Origin: Thozetella sp. PMI_491
Taxonomy: Eukaryota > Ascomycota > Sordariomycetes > Chaetosphaeriales > Chaetosphaeriaceae
Assembly (NCBI GenBank): GCA_021432635.1
Contig: MU270019.1
Location: 620,001-684,000 of the forward strand
Reading direction: 5' to 3'
Length of the DNA stretch: 64,000 nt
Shown here: piece by piece, positions 45,056-54,944 of the stretch
Position numbering within the stretch: the first letter of the stretch is position 1
Layout of the letters: each line of letters opens with the position of its first letter
The notes under the pieces: generated by a model
What the model was told of the DNA's origin: nothing
The model's input: only the letters and a program-made list of their open reading frames with translations
The model's database searches: none
Position numbers and translations under genes: made by a program

Positions 45056-46975
45056 TTACTTTCTCTTGCCCTTACGCATCGGTCCTGGGGATCCCGAGAA
45101 ATTTGGTAGCTCTAGCGGCAAATTCTTGCCGGATTCTTCAACGCTGTTCTTGCGCATCCGTTTCTGGGGGGATCCTTCCAAGGAAGGAATCGCGGAGCTG
45201 TAGCCGGAGTCCCGTGCTCTCTTTAGCCTCCTATCTTCCTGTGTCGCTTCTTCTTTTGCCGCCAGAGGCGTACGAGCCCCAGTAATTTGATCAAGCGGTA
45301 TCGAGGCAGAAAAATGATTGTACATATCATCCCAATGCCCTTCAAAGACGGGCGAAAAGGTTGGCATGTCGTTATCAATCAGAGCAACGCCCGCCGCCAT
45401 AGTTCTGGCGTGCAAGATGTCTACCGTGCTAGGAAGTTCCACAGACGTGGCACCCAGATGCTGTTTAATGTCTTGGAATACCCGCGTAATCGGCATGACA
45501 TAGCCACCGTTGAACACGTCTGATGCGACAAGGTAGCCATAGAGCTCGAACGTGAGGCAGTCCACCACCCAAGAGCCTGAGTCGCCGTCGCAGATGCCTT
45601 GATCATTTGTTAGTTATGTGTGCGGCAGAGGACGAGGGCACTAACTTGTCTGGCCTCCAAAAGTCACCATATATGCGTCTACAAACTCTTCTCCAGATCC
45701 AATTATTATCCTACCCGCCTCGGACAACAGCTGCCCTCTTTTAACGCCAGCTGATGCGCTGATCATGGACACTGCCCTGTTTCCAGTGCGGCCGGGTGTT
45801 CTCTCAGTAAGCACCACCCTGGCCCTTCTGTCCGAGGGTAGATAGTTTAGCTCGTAGAGATTTGTCTCGAATAGGGCCCAGTCGTAATCATGCTGGAAAG
45901 AGTCTTGATTTAGGCTTAGGGGCAAGTTAGGATAGATAACGGTGCCAAGCTCCAAAGAGTCGACGAAGGCCCAAGGTCGAGACTGTGATTCTAGATCCAT
46001 CCCCAGCTGCTCGCAGCTGAGGTTCAGGTCTAGGTCGTCGTCGCTCCCCTCATCGCTTTCTTCCTCGTCTGGATCATCGGATAGCTTCGTAGAAGGCCGA
46101 GATGCTAATTTCAGTCGAGGCTGCACGTTGTTGTCTTGTTGACCCGTGCAGGTATCGCTTGAGAATGTCGCCGAAAGATCCTCAAGTCCGGCGAGAACGT
46201 GGCCAGCTGTGAGTCCATATAGACGTATTTCACCGGTGGCGGTCAATATCCTGACAATACCACCAAACGTGGCTGTACTTTTTGAGCCAGAAGGATGGAT
46301 CAGGCGGATAGGAGTTCCGCACAGCGTCCGCAGCGCCGCATCACCCAACCTAGCAGCGTCTGCGGTCACGCTGATGGCAACCCTTAGCCTCGGAGCCGTG
46401 CCTATGACGGTAACCTTCAGTGGCCGCACGCCGGCCTCGCCCTCTCCACAGAGATCCTTGACAATGCCTTGTTTGGCGAACCGCCGCACGGAGTCTCTCT
46501 GCTCCGGCTGGCAGAAGACGACGATATAGGGAGACGGGTCTTGCCCGGGCACGCCCATCATAACTAGCCTGGTCGACATAGGCTTATATGTTGCTCCAGG
46601 CCGCTTCGATGAGCGCATGTGTTCAAGCAGAAGCCTCTCGAATGAAGGTTGAATCGCTGCGAATCGTCTTCGGGTCGGCTCGTCGATTTCCTTGTCAAGA
46701 ATAGGTGCAACCGCTGCTGCTTTCTGTTTCCTGAGACCGGTCAAGGGGAAAGGAATTGGAGAGTCACGAGAGATACTGGTCTTCTTGGCCGCGGGAAGTT
46801 TGCTGTTTGGCGTTGTATTCGGAGTGCCGTTCGTGCTCGCGCTCTGCGAGGAATAGCCGGAGTCGATGGAGCTATTGGAGCTCGATTCTTTGGGTGCGTC
46901 TGCGCCCGCGGCGCTGTCCAGCCTCGGTTGTACACCCATCGTAGGAACTGTCGTCATCTTTCGTCGAGATAGCAT
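45056..46975 (-). CDS. uncharacterised protein with chymotrypsin-like catalytic triad
   Basis: Exons 45646-46975 and 45056-45597, joined in phase 1 (donor gttagt, branch aactaac, acceptor atcaag), give about 623 residues from ATG 46975; the frame is open further upstream without ATG. Residues 1-100 are disordered, Ser/Thr-rich. The middle carries a trypsin-like pattern: GLTAGHVL (His259), DYDWALFE (Asp365) and, after the intron, ICDGDSGSWVV (Ser450), in the right order for a His-Asp-Ser triad. An acidic insert (DDPDEEESDEGSDDD) lies between His and Asp. There is no signal peptide, so it should act inside the cell. The motif DSGYSS occurs near both ends (residues 38-43 and in the C-terminal tail), followed at the C-terminus by a basic stretch (QKRMRKNS; RKGKRK). 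Proteolytic activity is predicted, not shown. A divergent neighbour starts 497 bp away. Confidence 0.75.
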
Positions 46976-47472
46976 CGTTATCGAATGAATTACAGCTGAG
47001 AATTCTGATCGAAATATGAACTTTTTGTCAATGGACTGGAAGTTCAGCTGGAAGGGAAGGGTGGTTTCATCAATTCGGCTGTCAGTGGCTGAGCACTTTG
47101 CCTGCCAACCCCCACGAGGCACACGAGGCACAATTAGTAGCTGCCTGACCCACTGATAGACAGTGACGAGCGAATGAGACTGGTTGTAGAGCCGCCAATG
47201 AGGCCTCCCCAGACCGAAGCTGAAGCTCCATGATGTTGTGCTCCCATGACGAAATGCCTAGTAGCCGATGCACTATGGCACCGATACATTGAAACTTGAA
47301 ACCAGCAGCTGTACGAGTTAGGGACACGATTCCCAGCCACCCGCCATACTTGCAGCCTCCCCGTCCTTGCCAATGTCCCTAGCTGTAGTCTCTTGGATCG
47401 CATTTCTGTTTGGCCAATTAATTCCTTACTCCCGCATTGGTGTTTCCGCACATTGGTGTGTTCTGCACCGAG
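46976..47472. promoter_or_regulatory. divergent promoter between two uncharacterised genes
   Basis: The 497 bp separate the start codons of the protease-like gene (minus) and the membrane-anchored gene (plus), so the two could share control elements. No clear TATA box or repeated operator was found. Confidence 0.45.
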
Positions 47473-48837
47473 ATGATTGCGTTGAACGAGGACCTGTTCG
47501 TCTTGGCAAATGCGACGAACGGGGACCTGGCGAGTCTGTGCAAAGCACTGTGGGGTTGGAAGCCTTGCACAGCGTGGATAGCTGGACGAGCATGCCAGGT
47601 CTCCGAGTGCGCTTGCAAACGTGCCGCTAAGTTAGAACCCTTCTTCGATTACTATAGAAACGCCACGGCGTACTATCTGCCAGACGACGTAGGCAGCACG
47701 AACCCGGCCTTGACGTCACATGGCGATCTCATCGACATCATCGCTGCGCTACAGAGCAGCCAAGACCGCCCTCGCTCACAGATTACAGAGGATTTCTTCG
47801 CGGCGCGGGCCAAAAACGGCCGCCCTGTTCCGCCCGAGAGTGACCAGAACAGAGCATTCAACCTCGCGGCACGCGTCATTACCATGGTACAGCCTTCGGC
47901 GGAATATCAATCCGATGGGCTCTTAGAGGCGGGTATGCAGCCAGCTATGTGGCGAGGCGATGAGTCGTTCTCGAACTTCGTCCGCTCTCTCTTCCCCAAG
48001 AGAGAACACCCGGCCCTTCAACCTAGGAGCGATGTTCCCGCATCCGCTAGGGTATCCGTCCGCTCCGTCACAGCTAAGAGGCTCAAAACAATCGCTGGCC
48101 TTAACATCGTCCCCACCGACGACCTACGCCGTCACCTCTCTCTCGATGAGAGTGGTACTGTCTCAGTGTATCACTTCACCAGTGTTCTGAAAGAGCATCT
48201 TGCAGCCGGGGGCCGCAATGGCTCAGGCCGCGAGAGGGGCCTCGGTACGCAAGAACCAAGGTTGGTGACCCTCCTCCTCTGAATCATGAGACACTGATGG
48301 ATGACCTTGTAACGTCTTCGTAGGGGAGCCATACCCGCACAGCTCGCGACAGAGACGCTAGCTACCCTCAAGGATATCCTCTTTCCCGACGATCCAGCAT
48401 CCCAGTCTACTCTCCGAACCCTAGTCGCTAAGAAGCAGTTCGACCCGGATATTATCCGCGTGATCGACTCACCTCTGTACCGCGCCGCCGTCGGATCTTC
48501 CATCAGCTATCAGTACTGGGGTTCCAGGCTTCTCGATTTGCATGAAGAAATCGAGCACCCAACTCCTCGCGGATCCTTGTGGACGTGGATGGAGCGCAAA
48601 AGCGGTTCCCGCTACGTGAGTAAGTCAATCATCCTATTGGCATTTCCATTCCATCACCTCCGCAGAGTCAACCATCCAAGTTCTCAGCGTTCAATATGCA
48701 TACTGAAAAATGTAGTGATGGCGACCTTGCTCGGTGTCATAATCGCAATAGTTCTCGGTGTGTGCGGCCTAGCCGTAAGCATATTTCAGGCCTGGGTAGG
48801 GTGGCAACAATGGCAGCATCCGATCGCGAGCGGCTAA
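47473..48837 (+). CDS. uncharacterised fungal protein with C-terminal transmembrane helix
   Basis: Exons 47473-48260, 48324-48619 and 48716-48837 (GT-AG) give 401 residues from ATG 47473 (MIALNEDLFVLANATNGD). The N-terminal part has a cluster of cysteines and tryptophans (LWGWKPCTAWIAGRACQVSE). The middle is helical, with FFDYYRNATAYYLPDD, AFNLAARVITMVQPS and DLRRHLSLDESGTVSVYHF. The C-terminal module reads ILFPDDPASQSTLRTLVAKK then FDPDIIRVI, YWGSRLLDLHEEIEHPTP, WTWMERKSGSRYVMMATLLG and a hydrophobic helix ending IFQAWVGWQQWQHPIASG. This C-terminal pattern recurs in many unannotated filamentous-fungal proteins, from general knowledge. The topology suggests a membrane-tethered cytosolic domain. 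Function is unknown. It is divergently paired with the protease-like gene. Confidence 0.8.
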
Positions 48838-49782
48838 ACCTTATGAGTATTGGGGTTCCGATGACAGGCTTGACATCCACAACTGTACATATATTTAAAA
48901 TAATGACTCATATAGAGGACCCAAATTATCGAGTAGCATTAGCTATCGTGGAAAGCAGTTGCTAAAGTCTCTTCCACAAGAATTCTTCCCATACTGTGCA
49001 TAATAAAGATAATAGATCGGACCGCTTACTGTCCCTATCCTTTAAAATAGGTTTAATTAAAGAGCATTAGCGTGGATCCAATACTGACATATCTGTTATA
49101 GACGTTTTAATCCTCCTATAGGTAACTAAATATTACTTTATGAATAATCCCGTCTTTGTAATAGAGGCTGATGTTTAATAGAACCAACAGTACCTCTTGA
49201 AGGGGTGGTGATCTCGCTTCTACTCATGAGTGTGTATCAATCTTGGAGCAACAAGGCTAAATTTATGCAACAGGATTGCCATGAGACAGCATATGTATTC
49301 TATACTCAGTCTGTCTGGGCCAAAACTCTCACTGCATAGCGACATATTAAAGTGAGGATGATAGAGTCAATGTATTTCAAGTGTTGAGAGCACTGTGCAC
49401 CTACCTACAACTAGCCATTTACGTGGTAGTACCGTCATGTACCTAGATCTACTATTGCCCATCAGTTCAATGATCAGCTTGTAAGCGTAAGCCATTTCTT
49501 GATGATGCTTTGTACTCGGAAGTGCTTTCTAGTAGCGCCCAGGCCCGTGCGCAAATGCTTAAAGAGTCAGGAGGACGCGAATTTCGCTCGTAAGACTAGG
49601 TTACCTCCGAGTCGCTTCTAGTTAACACTAGTAGCAGACGAGGGTAAAAACTATGACTTCATGCTAAAGACAGATTGTACCACGGCATGGAAAGTGCCCA
49701 GACTCCACTATTAGTGGAACACAACCTCCTGGACAAGCACGCCTGCGTTTCGTACAATGCAAAGTACCTACCTAGCTACCAT
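48838..49782. other. AT-rich intergenic region
   Basis: Between the 3' ends of the membrane-anchored gene (plus) and the kelch gene (minus). AT-rich and stop-rich; no gene or clear repeat found. Confidence 0.45.
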
Positions 49783-50838
49783 TCAAGGAGTAAATACTTC
49801 AAATATGTTAGTATCCGAGCCAGTCCCAGACGTGGTTCCACCACCGGGAATATATATCTTGCCATCGGACGCGGCAGCTGCTGTCCCATGGCGAGGCGTC
49901 TTCATCGGCCTGAGCTTAGTCCAGGTGCCTGCCTCGGTATCGTAAACCTCGGTTTGGCTGTACACTCCTCCGGAATTAGCTGCCTGATTTCCTTCACCCC
50001 CAAACGTGTAAATCTTTGTTCCCAGAGCGGCCGCACACAGCCCACCGCGTGCAGTGGGCAGTGCTGGGCCAGTTGCCCACCCCTTGGACATATCTTCCAG
50101 ATCCAGGATGAATAGAGTGTCTTTCACGTTGGTTATATCGGTATCTCGCCCCCCGATCACGTAAAACTTGTGCCCAACGACGGCTCCGCCTACGTGGTCC
50201 CGTGGAGCAGGGAGCTTGGCCGCTGCGGAGGGAAGATAGTCGGGGATCCATTTGCCGCTTGTCGCGTTGAAAGCCGTAACAGTATCGACGGACTTGGCTC
50301 CAGTCCCGGCCTTTCCGCCGGCGACGTACAGAATGCCGTTATATCCTCCTTTTAATGAATTTAGCTCTCTCTGATACGGCCCTTGCAGAAACAAGTAACC
50401 AAACGTACCAACGGCCGCAGCACCTCTAGCTTGAGCTGCTGGCGGCTCTGGGAGAACTTGCCACGAGTCCTTCTGTGGGTCATAAACGCCTGTAGTGAGA
50501 GATGACTTCCAACCCAAGCTTCCAGCTGAGGTTGTTAAGCCCATCAGCAAGTAGATCTTCCCGTTCATAGAAACCACGTTCCCATGGTTGATGGGTATAG
50601 GTAGTGTGATGCTGGCCTTCGACCACGAGTTAGTCGCGATATCGTAGAGCTGAATCATATCGGTAGTGGCTCCGGCATTCAGTACACCCCCTACGGTCGC
50701 TATCTTCCCTGGGATGGCGACTGCAGAAAACTCGCGAAGGGTGCCAGTGGGAATATTCGCCAGTGTTGACCATGTTTCGGCGAGACAGGCTCCGACCCAG
50801 GCCAAAGCTGGTACAATCGTTCGCAGCAGGCGAGTCAT
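49783..50838 (-). CDS. secreted kelch-repeat beta-propeller protein
   Basis: Two exons, 50409-50838 and 49783-50348, give 331 residues from ATG 50838. A signal peptide is visible (MTRLLRTIVPALAWVGACLA), then the mature protein begins ETWSTLANIPTGTLREFSAV. Kelch motifs repeat with GG pairs and spaced Tyr and Trp: IATVGGV...MIQLYDIATNSW, IYLLMGL...GVYDPQKDSW, ILYVAGG...TAFNATSGKW, FYVIGGR...LFILDLEDMSKGW, IYTFGGEGN...EVYDTEAGTW, IYIPGGG...NIFEVF. Five to six blades fit a propeller. The intron (50349-50408) is 60 bp with no stop, so an unspliced mRNA would encode 20 extra residues. It resembles the kelch domain of galactose-oxidase-type secreted enzymes, but I see no copper-site residues, so a binding or structural role is as likely. 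Confidence 0.88.
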   Translation of the reverse strand: MTRLLRTIVPALAWVGACLAETWSTLANIPTGTLREFSAVAIPGKIATVGGVLNAGATTDMIQLYDIATNSWSKASITLPIPINHGNVVSMNGKIYLLMGLTTSAGSLGWKSSLTTGVYDPQKDSWQVLPEPPAAQARGAAAVGTFGYLFLQGPYQRELNSLKGGYNGILYVAGGKAGTGAKSVDTVTAFNATSGKWIPDYLPSAAAKLPAPRDHVGGAVVGHKFYVIGGRDTDITNVKDTLFILDLEDMSKGWATGPALPTARGGLCAAALGTKIYTFGGEGNQAANSGGVYSQTEVYDTEAGTWTKLRPMKTPRHGTAAAASDGKIYIPGGGTTSGTGSDTNIFEVFTP

Positions 50839-51990
50839 GGTTGCTTCGCGTAGCTCAATGATCGCCAAGAATGCCACCTATAACGGGAGGGAGTCAGAAG
50901 CAGAATATATACTGACATCACTGTGAATGATTATTTTCGGTCGGCCGGTTATTTGGCAGAGCCCAGGATGTATCAGCATAAGCAAGGTATCTAGATGGTT
51001 AATATCCCTTCGCCATTCATGATTGACTGGATACCAGGCATATTGCTTGGCATGGGCAAGTGGGGGCGGGAACCGGGTGGTCGGATGTGTCAATAGGATC
51101 TATTATCGATTCAAAGTTTCCTAGATGGGTAAAGCTAGCAGGAAGGTACTACGAACACGGTAACATATTGATCATGCCAAATATAGAATTTAGCAGACAG
51201 TCTTCAAAAAGCTCTCCTGTCGATATAAGAGGACCGGGCTCGCACACCCAGCCACCCCAAGTGCCACGTGAATAATGAAGTAGCTCAGAATAACAAGAAA
51301 ATCTTGTATGATACCGATCATTCAACAAGCAAGAGAATTGAGAAAAGTACAAGCCACTCCTGTCGCGGTCTGCTTAGCTCACGGCACGGCGCAACGTCAC
51401 ATGCACCTTGGGAGTATCTCGTCGTCATAGGCAGTCGCTTGCGGTTGGGACTCTTCTTTCTGCCACGCCGCACTTCTTCCACATCGACTTTTAATAGTAC
51501 CCCAGATAGCGTTATTTGAAGTTTATTGCTTCGCTAAGAATCTCGGAGGATTGATGTGGCCGTGGTCCGAAGCTGTGCGGGGTGCCGCAGCGCGGGGCCG
51601 ATGATGCGGGGCCGATGATGCGGGGCCGATAATGCGGGGCCGAAGTGGCGGGTGGAGGGTCTACAACTGTATTCCCGTTGCAAAAGAAGGCATCTACTCA
51701 AGTTTGTTGCACGCCATAACCCGTGCAAGAAGTACCGTGCTTCTTGCCGATTGGATCTAGGTATATTGTAGGGAATCTATCTGTAGTAGTTTACCCGGCG
51801 CAGGAAATGCTTGTAGAATGGAGCCAAGTGCCCGTTGCCATGCCTTATTGTCGGCTGAACTGTTCTTGTATAGAAAGAGACGATGAAAACGATCAAGGCC
51901 AACAAAATCTTGAGGCTTCAGTCTTCGCCATAGAATACATCGTCAGACTTCCAAAACACGGTGTTAGCTCTCTTGAAGTCACAATTCGCA
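50839..51990. other. divergent intergenic region with a minisatellite
   Basis: Promoter region for the kelch gene (minus) and the AA9 gene (plus). A four-copy 14-bp tandem repeat sits at 51,592-51,647. No other gene is supported. Confidence 0.5.
51592..51647. repeat. 14-bp minisatellite, four copies
   Basis: The unit gcggggccgatgat is repeated four times. The last two copies differ by one to three bases. Confidence 0.85.
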
Positions 51991-53032
51991 ATGCGAGCAG
52001 TCCAAGTCGTCTCTGCTCTGGCCTTTGCAGCTCAGGTCCTAGGCCATGGCTATGTTTACCGCATAACTGCAGACAATACCGTGTAAGTAGAACAACAGCT
52101 CCTGGGGATATACTGTAGTTTAACGAACTTGATTGCTTCCGAGATAGGTATCCTGGTTGGGATGTCTTTCTTGACGCCTCCCTCAGCCCAACACCCAACC
52201 GTATTGCCTACGGGGGTGGCCAGACTGGGCCTGTGACCAGCATCACCGGCAATGACATGGCTTGCGGTGCAGCTCACAAACCAGCTCCTGGCGCTATCGC
52301 CGAGGTGCGCGCCGGGAGCAACATCACGTTCCACTGGTCACGCTGGCTCTACAGCCACAAAGGCCCGATGACGGCGTGGATGGCTCCTTACGACGGAGAT
52401 GTCTCCAAGGCAGATGTCAACCAGCTGCAGTTCTTCAAGTTTGCCGAGGACACAATGGACGCGAACGGAATATGGGGCACTGTTAGGATGCTGAATAACA
52501 CTAACGGCACCTGGACTGCAACTGTTCCAGCAGATATCAAGCCGGGGACCTACGTTGTTCGTCACGAGGTACGTTTGAGGGACACCCTAAGTGGATTTCT
52601 TCCATTATCATGATGCGAGATCACTGCGACTCCTGTTAACCAAAATCTCAGATTATCGCCCTTCACTTTGCGCTCTCTCTCCCACCCGGGTTCGAGGGCT
52701 TCTCCATCGGGCCTCAGTTCTACATGACCTGCTTCAACATCAAGGTCACGGGTGCTGGTACTGCCACCCCAAAGGGCATGACATTCCCGGGAGCGTACAA
52801 GAAGGATGACCTAGGTCTCCGCTACGACATCAAGACTAGCAAACCCTACCCCACGCTTGGTCCTGCTCTCTATAGTAGTACTTTCAACGTCACCCTAGCC
52901 CCTAAAGCTCGGTTTGTCGTCAGCCCCACCGGGAAGGGCACAGACGCAGACGCTACTTATACCAAGAACCAAGACAAGGCGCTTCAACAGCAGGGACAGA
53001 TGACTTCGTATTTTGACTCTATCGGAGGTTGA
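51991..53032 (+). CDS. AA9 lytic polysaccharide monooxygenase
   Basis: Predicted secreted copper enzyme that cleaves cellulose or related glucans oxidatively. Exons 51991-52082, 52148-52568 and 52652-53032 (GT-AG) give 297 residues. The signal peptide MRAVQVVSALAFAAQVLG is followed directly by HGYVYRI, so the mature chain starts with the copper-brace histidine. The second copper histidine lies in SHKGPMTAWMAPY, and the axial tyrosine motif is GPQFYMTCFNIKVTG. GTYVVRHEIIALHFAL is a family hallmark and spans the second intron. Two to three extra loops (LSLPPGFEGFSI before GPQFY) lengthen it slightly. There is no carbohydrate-binding module. Its neighbours, a kelch protein and an intradiol dioxygenase, are also secreted, suggesting a plant-cell-wall island. 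Confidence 0.95.
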
Positions 53033-53216
53033 TTCGAAGAGGCACTCACTTGCAAGCTTTTCAGGGTTCTATTGTCCGATGTACATGTTTGTGGATCAAC
53101 TCTATTTTAGCTAGGTGCCTCAGCATTAGTCAAAGCCTATCAATCGGTTGTGCAACCTGCAAATGACCAAGATTCTTGGAATAGCTGTTCGCAGCGCTGG
53201 CGAGCTGTGGAGGATC

Positions 53217-53416
53217 TGTAGTATTAGGATCCCATTGATCACGTGGATTCTTATTACGTGATCAATGGGAGCATATAAAAGCAGTTCCTGAGCTTATTAT
53301 TTCTTAGGAACGGCATACGTACACATACACACACAAGATAGATACTAATACACGATACGGATTTACATAGTTTGTTTGCTTTATTGCTTTACGAGATCTC
53401 GTACGCTTACCTAACA
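53217..53416. mobile_element. possible solo LTR (TG...CA, 200 bp)
   Basis: Starts TG and ends CA and contains, in order, a perfect 15-bp inverted repeat, a TATA box (gcatataaaagcag, about 53,272), and a CACA-rich region, a layout seen in fungal Copia-type LTRs. The flanking five bases do not match as a target-site duplication, so the ends are uncertain. Confidence 0.3.
53230..53270. repeat. perfect 15-bp inverted repeat, 11-base loop
   Basis: Left arm tcccattgatcacgt (53230-53244), loop 53245-53255, right arm acgtgatcaatggga (53256-53270). Confidence 0.95.
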
Positions 53417-53604
53417 AAGATGCCTAATAAATGAAACCTGACCCTAAGTTGCATATTGCCAAGCTGGCCTTGAACGGAATGGCTATCCTTTACTGCGATC
53501 TTGTTGATGTCTGAACATGTGGCATAACTACCTGATCTGCATCCGTTTCCTGTCCACTCTCCAATCCATCTCGAACAGAACGGTTCTCTAGTAACCACTT
53601 TTAC

Positions 53605-54944
53605 CTAAGGGCGCCTTGACGCCGTGGTAGCGGGGCGCGTCGGAGCCGCGGCTGGTCCACCGAAGCCAGGCTGATAGGCGGTCGGGAAGCCACCAGGGAA
53701 GATTTGATCCAGCCCAGGGATCTTCGGATTGGTGGTGATCATCTTGCCTCCTTCCTTGAAGTTCTGGGCAACGGCCATGATGCTGCGAGAGAAGGTGGCG
53801 TTGATACCTAGGCGGTACCATGCCACCACGCCATGAGTGATGTCGTCGCCTAGCTCCACGTAGTCGAAGAAGGGGTCGGCGGTCGGCAACTCGGCTAGGA
53901 GGATATTGTCGGCAGCATTCTGTAAGCCCTTCTGCATATTCGTATTGTAAGGCACTGTCTTCTCCACTTTGGCTAACAAGGCCTGGTCGAAGAACAGCTG
54001 GCCGGCGTGCGTTGTAGTGGTGTGCCAAACGGTGTTGTTGGCCTCAGCAGTGGCGTTCAGATGCGTCGCCATGTGCACATGAGTGGCACGCCCCTCGTAG
54101 TGTCAGGGGAACACAGTCTCGAACTGAACCACTCCATCGTCGTTGGTCTTCTGGATTCCACGGAGGAATTGTTTGTTCAAGTTGCTCTTGTCGCTCATCC
54201 CGGAACCATTCGGGATCGCAAGAGCGCCACTGTAGACACCGGTGGAGTTACAATCTATACAGCGTGTCAGTGCTTCGCTTCGTAATTTCGATTTGGTGAT
54301 ATGTCCGAGATAAGAAGAGGAGAGGGCCGTCGGCTTACTCCACATCTCAACCAGAACTCCTTTGAGAGGTTGGCAGGTATTCACATCGATGACCTGGAAG
54401 TCTAGATAGAGAGGAACCCCCTTTTGATCATCGACAACCTTCGAACGCACAGCCTCGCCCATAACATCTTGAGACTTATTAGCGCATCCTGTTGCATTGC
54501 TTAACGGTAACTGGTTACTTGCAGAACGGCCCTTCGGTAGTTTCGGGCGTGAGAACGACCGACTTATTCGAGTCGAAGAGGAGGTGTGGATCGGTCTGCG
54601 GAGTGTAGGACTTATCCGACTTGTGAGACTTGGTGACCGCGGACCCTCCCTGACGTGCTGCGGCGAGTGAATGTTAGAGAAAGGCCTCAGGAGGGTCGAG
54701 GCGAGTGCCGCCCACCTTGTAGCCCACGCGACTTCCAAACCGAATGCGTCAAGTCGCGGCGGCGCTGGATAGCCCTGCTCTTGATTCCCATGGCCTTGTG
54801 AACGGAATCACAGTGATCCAAGCTGTTAGTGTGCTCGGCAAGGAATGCGAGGCGTTCCTGAAGTTCGAGCTTGATATCCTGGCCAGGGTGGGCGGAAATA
54901 GATCCCGCCGCGATGATGGCGGCCAAAGCTAGAGGCAGATACAT
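53605..54944 (-). pseudogene. secreted intradiol ring-cleavage dioxygenase with in-frame TGA
   Basis: Exons 54716-54944, 54523-54657, 54339-54467 and 53605-54254 would give 380 residues: signal peptide (MYLPLALAAIIAAGSISA), HPGQDIKLELQERLAFL, TPETTEGPFYVMGEAVRSK, PLYLDFQVIDVNTCQPLKG, EMWNCNSTGVYSGAL and GIQKTNDDGVVQFETVFP, the order of secreted fungal intradiol dioxygenases (iron enzymes opening catechol-type rings). Codon 215 is TGA (54103-54105) where the family has glycine in PGHY. The frame then continues intact with HYEGRATHVHMATHL, which holds iron-ligand Tyr and His residues, to 53605. One G-to-T change explains it. As read, the product lacks the iron site; readthrough, sequencing error or true loss are all possible. 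The second intron (54468-54522) starts GCAAGT, a GC-AG intron. Confidence 0.85.
54468..54522 (-). other. GC-AG intron in the dioxygenase gene
   Basis: The donor is T followed by gcaagtaacc, matching the GT consensus except C for T. The branch is gctaat and the acceptor ctcaag. It joins GPF to YVMGEAV, the family-conserved junction. Confidence 0.8.

Larger units (their letters stand above)
53033..53604. other. convergent intergenic region with a hairpin and possible LTR remnant
   Basis: 3' ends of AA9 (plus) and the intradiol dioxygenase (minus). Contains the inverted repeat at 53,230-53,270 followed by a TATA-like box and a CACACA tract. Confidence 0.5.
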
